Source: Magnetospira sp.
GTDB taxonomy: Bacteria > Pseudomonadota > Alphaproteobacteria > Rhodospirillales > Magnetospiraceae
Assembly: GCA_028277325.1 (NCBI GenBank)
Contig: JANQGL010000343.1
Coordinates: forward strand, 1 to 16,352
Direction: 5' to 3'
DNA length: 16,352 nt
Positions within the stretch are counted from its first letter, which is position 1. Every line of letters begins with the position of its first letter. Under the pieces are notes generated by a model that worked only from the letters and a program-made list of their open reading frames with translations, was not told where the DNA came from and searched no databases. The position numbers and the translations under genes were made by a program. This document shows positions 13,988-16,352 of the stretch, piece by piece.

Positions 13988-14557
13988 ATGGCCCTGTCCG
14001 CGATCGCCCTCTGCGCGCGCGCCCTGCTCAAGATCGGCGCCCGCGGCATCGCCTCGTTCGACGAAGGCACCGCCGAGAGCGAGGTGGCCGCCAACCTGTA
14101 TCCCAGCACCCGCGACGCCCTGCTGTCGGCCTATCCGTGGAGCTTTGCGACCGGGCAGCGGGAACTGCCCATGCTGAGCGCCGCGCCGGTGGCCGACTTC
14201 GCCAACGCCTTTCAACTGCCGGCCGATTTCCTGCGCGTGCTGTCGGCCGGTCCGGCCGGCGCCGGGCGCGGCCTCAGCTACCGGATCGCCGAGCGGCGCC
14301 TGCACACCGACAGCGGGTCGGTGGTCCTGACCTATATCTTCCGGCCCGACGAGAGCACCTTTCCGCCGTTCTTCGACCAGGCCCTGATCGCCCGCCTGGC
14401 GGCCGAGTTCTGCATTCCGATCACCGAAAGCACGACCCGCTCCGAGGCCCTGCTGCGGCAGGCCGAAAAGGAGTACGCGGCCGCCAAGACGGTGGACGCG
14501 CAGCAGGACACGCCGGCCCGGTTCGAGGACTACACCCTGATCGGGGCCCGCCTCTGA
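13988..14557 (+). CDS. Tail tubular protein A-like (head-tail adaptor)
   Basis: This 189-aa protein matches the length of T7 gp11-type tail tubular protein A, the ring that sits under the portal and connects it to the nozzle. Visible family features are an N-terminal helix ALCARALLKIGARGIASFDEGTAESEVAANLYPSTRDALLSAYPWSFAT (about residues 7-55), the hydrophobic FQLPADFLRVLS block (75-86), and the later DQALIARLAAEFCIPITES (135-153). GGAG lies about 7 nt before the ATG, just after the terminator's T-tract. The stop codon overlaps the start of the next gene by one base (TGATG), indicating translational coupling with the nozzle-like gene. Confidence 0.78.
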   Translation: MALSAIALCARALLKIGARGIASFDEGTAESEVAANLYPSTRDALLSAYPWSFATGQRELPMLSAAPVADFANAFQLPADFLRVLSAGPAGAGRGLSYRIAERRLHTDSGSVVLTYIFRPDESTFPPFFDQALIARLAAEFCIPITESTTRSEALLRQAEKEYAAAKTVDAQQDTPARFEDYTLIGARL

Positions 14558-16352
14558 TGGCCATCGTCAAGATCATCAAGACCAGCTTCGCGGCCGGCGA
14601 GATCGCGCCGCGCCTGCTCGGGCGCGGCGATCTCCGGGCCTATGACAACGGCGCGCGCCGGTTGCGCAACGCGTTCGTGTTCCCGACCGGCGGCGTGGTC
14701 CGTCGCCACGGCCTGCGCCATGTCGACAGCGCGCGCGGGCCGGGACGCCTGATCGCCTTCGAATTCAATACCGAGCAGATCTACCTGCTGGCGTTCAGCG
14801 ACGGCAAGCTGGACGTCTACCGGGACGGCGTCTGGCAGTGCGTCCTCGACACCCCGTGGACGGCCGCGCAGCTGGCGTCGATCAACTGGACCCAGAGCGC
14901 CGACACCCTCCTGGTGGTGCATCCGGATGTGCCGCCGAAGAAGATCACCCGCACCGGGCATACCGCGTGGACCCTGGCCGATTGGGCCTTCCTCGACCAG
15001 CAGGACGACGAAAAAAGCTACGACCGCGTCCAGCAGCCGATGCACAAGTTCGCCGCCGACCAGGTGACCCTGGCCGCCAGCGGCACCGGCAAGGGGGCCA
15101 GCGTCACCCTGACCGCCTCGGCCGACGTGTTCGATCCCGCCCATGCGGGTTTGCGCCTGCGCCTCGCCAACAAGGAGGTGGAGGTGACGGCCTACGTTTC
15201 GGCGACCCAGGTCACGGCGACGGTGAAGGAGGCGCTGGCCTCCGCCCAGCCGACCAAGGACTGGGAGGAGCCGGCGTTCTCGTCCCTGCGCGGCTGGCCG
15301 GTGTCGCTGTGCTTCCATCAGGATCGCCTGGTCATCGGCGGGTCGCGCGACCTGCCGAACCGGCTGTGGATGTCCAAGTCCTCCGATCTGTTCAACTTCG
15401 ACCTCGGCGAAGGCCTCGACGACGAGGCGATCGAGTTCGCGATCCTGTCGGATCAGGTCAACGCCATCCGCGCGGTGTTCTCCGGGCGCCATTTGCAGGT
15501 GTTCACCTCGGGCGCCGAATGGATGGTCACCGGCGATCCGCTGACGCCCGAGAACCTGCAGCTCAAACGGCAGACGCGGATCGGCTCGCCGGTCGACCGC
15601 ACGGTGCCGCCGGTCGACGTGGACGGGGCCACCCTGTTCGTGCCGCGCGGCGCCCCGGAACTGCGCGAGTTCCTGTTCGCCGACATCGAACAGGCCTACC
15701 AGGCCAGCGATCTGGCGATGCTCGCCAGCCATCTGCTGGGGCGCACCGTGGACATGGACTTCGAGGCCGACGGGCGCCGTTTGCACATGGCGCAGGAAGA
15801 CGGCCGGCTGGCCACCCTGACCCTGTTCCGGACCCAGCAGGTCACCGCCTGGAGCGCCCAGGAAACCGACGGCCTGTTCCGCTCGGTGGCGGCGATCGGC
15901 GACGCGGTCTACGTGCTGGTCGAACGGGACGGAAGCCCGCGCATCGAGCGCTTCGACGCCGACCTGGCGACCGACGCCGCGCTGGTCGGCAGCGCCGATC
16001 CGGCCACCGACACCTGGGACGGACTCGACCACCTGGAGGGTCGCACGGTCCGCATCCTGGCCGACGGCGAGCCGGCTGCGGACCGGGTGGTCGTGGGCGG
16101 CCGCATCGTGCTCGACCGGCCGGCCGGCGCCGTTCAGGCGGGGCTGCCGTTCTCCCATGTGGTGGAGCCCTTGCCGCCGTCCCTGTCGGCCGGCCGCAGC
16201 GGCGGGCAGGGTGGACGGGTCCGGCTGATCACCGCGACCTTCCGGCTGCAGGACACCGTCGCGCTGCGTCTCGACATGGGGCGCGGCCTGGTCGACGTGC
16301 CGTTCCGCCGGTTCGGCGCCGATGCCTTCGATTCGCCGGCGGCTCCCTTCAC
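14557..16352 (+). CDS. Tail tubular protein B/nozzle-like protein, incomplete at the right edge
   Basis: The reading frame is open from ATG 14557 to the window end (598 visible residues, no stop), so the protein is longer. The N-terminus, KIIKTSFAAGEIAPRLLGRGDLRAYDNGARRLRNAFVFPTGGVVRRHGLRHV, is the hallmark of podovirus proteins that follow tail tubular protein A and are taken to form the tail nozzle (T7 gp12 role). Later blocks support it: INWTQSADTLLVVHPDVPPKKI, GWPVSLCFHQDRLVIGGSRDLPNRLWMSKSSDLFNFD and GAEWMVTGDPLTPENLQLKRQTRIGS. The sequence is beta-rich. It is translationally coupled to the preceding gene by a TGATG overlap. Confidence 0.75.
   Translation, partial: MAIVKIIKTSFAAGEIAPRLLGRGDLRAYDNGARRLRNAFVFPTGGVVRRHGLRHVDSARGPGRLIAFEFNTEQIYLLAFSDGKLDVYRDGVWQCVLDTPWTAAQLASINWTQSADTLLVVHPDVPPKKITRTGHTAWTLADWAFLDQQDDEKSYDRVQQPMHKFAADQVTLAASGTGKGASVTLTASADVFDPAHAGLRLRLANKEVEVTAYVSATQVTATVKEALASAQPTKDWEEPAFSSLRGWPVSLCFHQDRLVIGGSRDLPNRLWMSKSSDLFNFDLGEGLDDEAIEFAILSDQVNAIRAVFSGRHLQVFTSGAEWMVTGDPLTPENLQLKRQTRIGSPVDRTVPPVDVDGATLFVPRGAPELREFLFADIEQAYQASDLAMLASHLLGRTVDMDFEADGRRLHMAQEDGRLATLTLFRTQQVTAWSAQETDGLFRSVAAIGDAVYVLVERDGSPRIERFDADLATDAALVGSADPATDTWDGLDHLEGRTVRILADGEPAADRVVVGGRIVLDRPAGAVQAGLPFSHVVEPLPPSLSAGRSGGQGGRVRLITATFRLQDTVALRLDMGRGLVDVPFRRFGADAFDSPAAPF

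Larger units (their letters stand above)
7741..16352 (+). mobile_element. Prophage or phage-derived element, podovirus-type head/tail morphogenesis module (partial)
   Basis: From 7927 on, the plus-strand genes follow the order of T7/BPP-1-like podoviruses: portal, Bbp19-like, scaffold-like, capsid, small structural-type protein, tail tubular A-like, tail tubular B-like. The left boundary is approximate, set at the AT-rich region next to the host aldolase gene. The right end is outside the window. No terminase, integrase, lysis gene, tRNA or attachment repeat is visible. GC content is like the host's, so the element is old or adapted. A two-gene minus-strand cassette (10900-12528) interrupts the module. 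Confidence 0.8.

Noticed and set aside
14530..16158. Long minus-strand open frame (542 codons) opposite the nozzle-like gene
   Set aside because: High GC makes long antisense frames common. The product is rich in His/Gln/Arg/Gly with no known domain, while the plus-strand frame has clear family blocks and coupling to the gene before it.

Overview
The window is GC-rich DNA (roughly 70% by eye) from what is probably an alphaproteobacterium of the Rhodospirillales type. The support is a class I lysyl-tRNA synthetase, a cobO-cobQ pair, an IalB-family secreted protein, a fused rhamnulose-phosphate aldolase/dehydrogenase and a bacteriohemerythrin remnant. This placement is an inference from gene content; no rRNA or tRNA gene is present.

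Left part (1-7671) is host chromosome. It opens with an imperfect inverted repeat (1-112) that looks like an insertion-element remnant. The repeat abuts the C-terminal part of a bacteriohemerythrin. Then come cobO and cobQ, two consecutive late cobalamin-pathway enzymes separated by 1 nt. Convergent to cobQ are, on the minus strand, an IalB-like exported protein and lysS. A dienelactone-hydrolase-family enzyme (plus) then converges on the bifunctional aldolase/short-chain dehydrogenase (minus).

Right part (about 7741-16352) is a podovirus-type virion morphogenesis module, T7/BPP-1-like in gene order: small virion-associated-like protein, portal (head-tail connector), Bbp19-like protein, scaffold-like protein, a 57-aa protein, major capsid, an 89-aa small structural-type protein, an intrinsic terminator, tail tubular protein A-like, and tail tubular protein B/nozzle-like, which runs off the right edge. 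It begins directly after a short AT-rich intergenic region next to the host aldolase gene. No terminase or integrase is visible, so it is either the edge of a rearranged prophage or a domesticated/GTA-like element.

The most unusual point is a two-gene minus-strand cassette inserted between the scaffold/57-aa genes and the major capsid gene. One gene encodes a cytosolic protein with two segments resembling the chemoreceptor (MCP) signalling tip. The other encodes an ODP-type (flavodiiron-like, metallo-beta-lactamase-fold) di-iron protein with a full set of predicted iron ligands. ODP proteins are known as oxygen/iron sensors that work with chemoreceptors, so this looks like an oxygen-sensing chemotaxis 'moron' carried inside a phage head operon. 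The cassette has its own AT-rich upstream region and faces against the phage genes.

Regulatory structure includes an AT-rich divergent promoter region (7749-7832), in which a palindromic TTGCAA can serve as the -35 element in both directions with a palindrome over each predicted start. There are also a leader hairpin (7854-7884), a 17-bp perfect hairpin between phage genes (10668-10710), and a strong terminator (13932-13965) in the same relative place as T7's terminator after the capsid gene.
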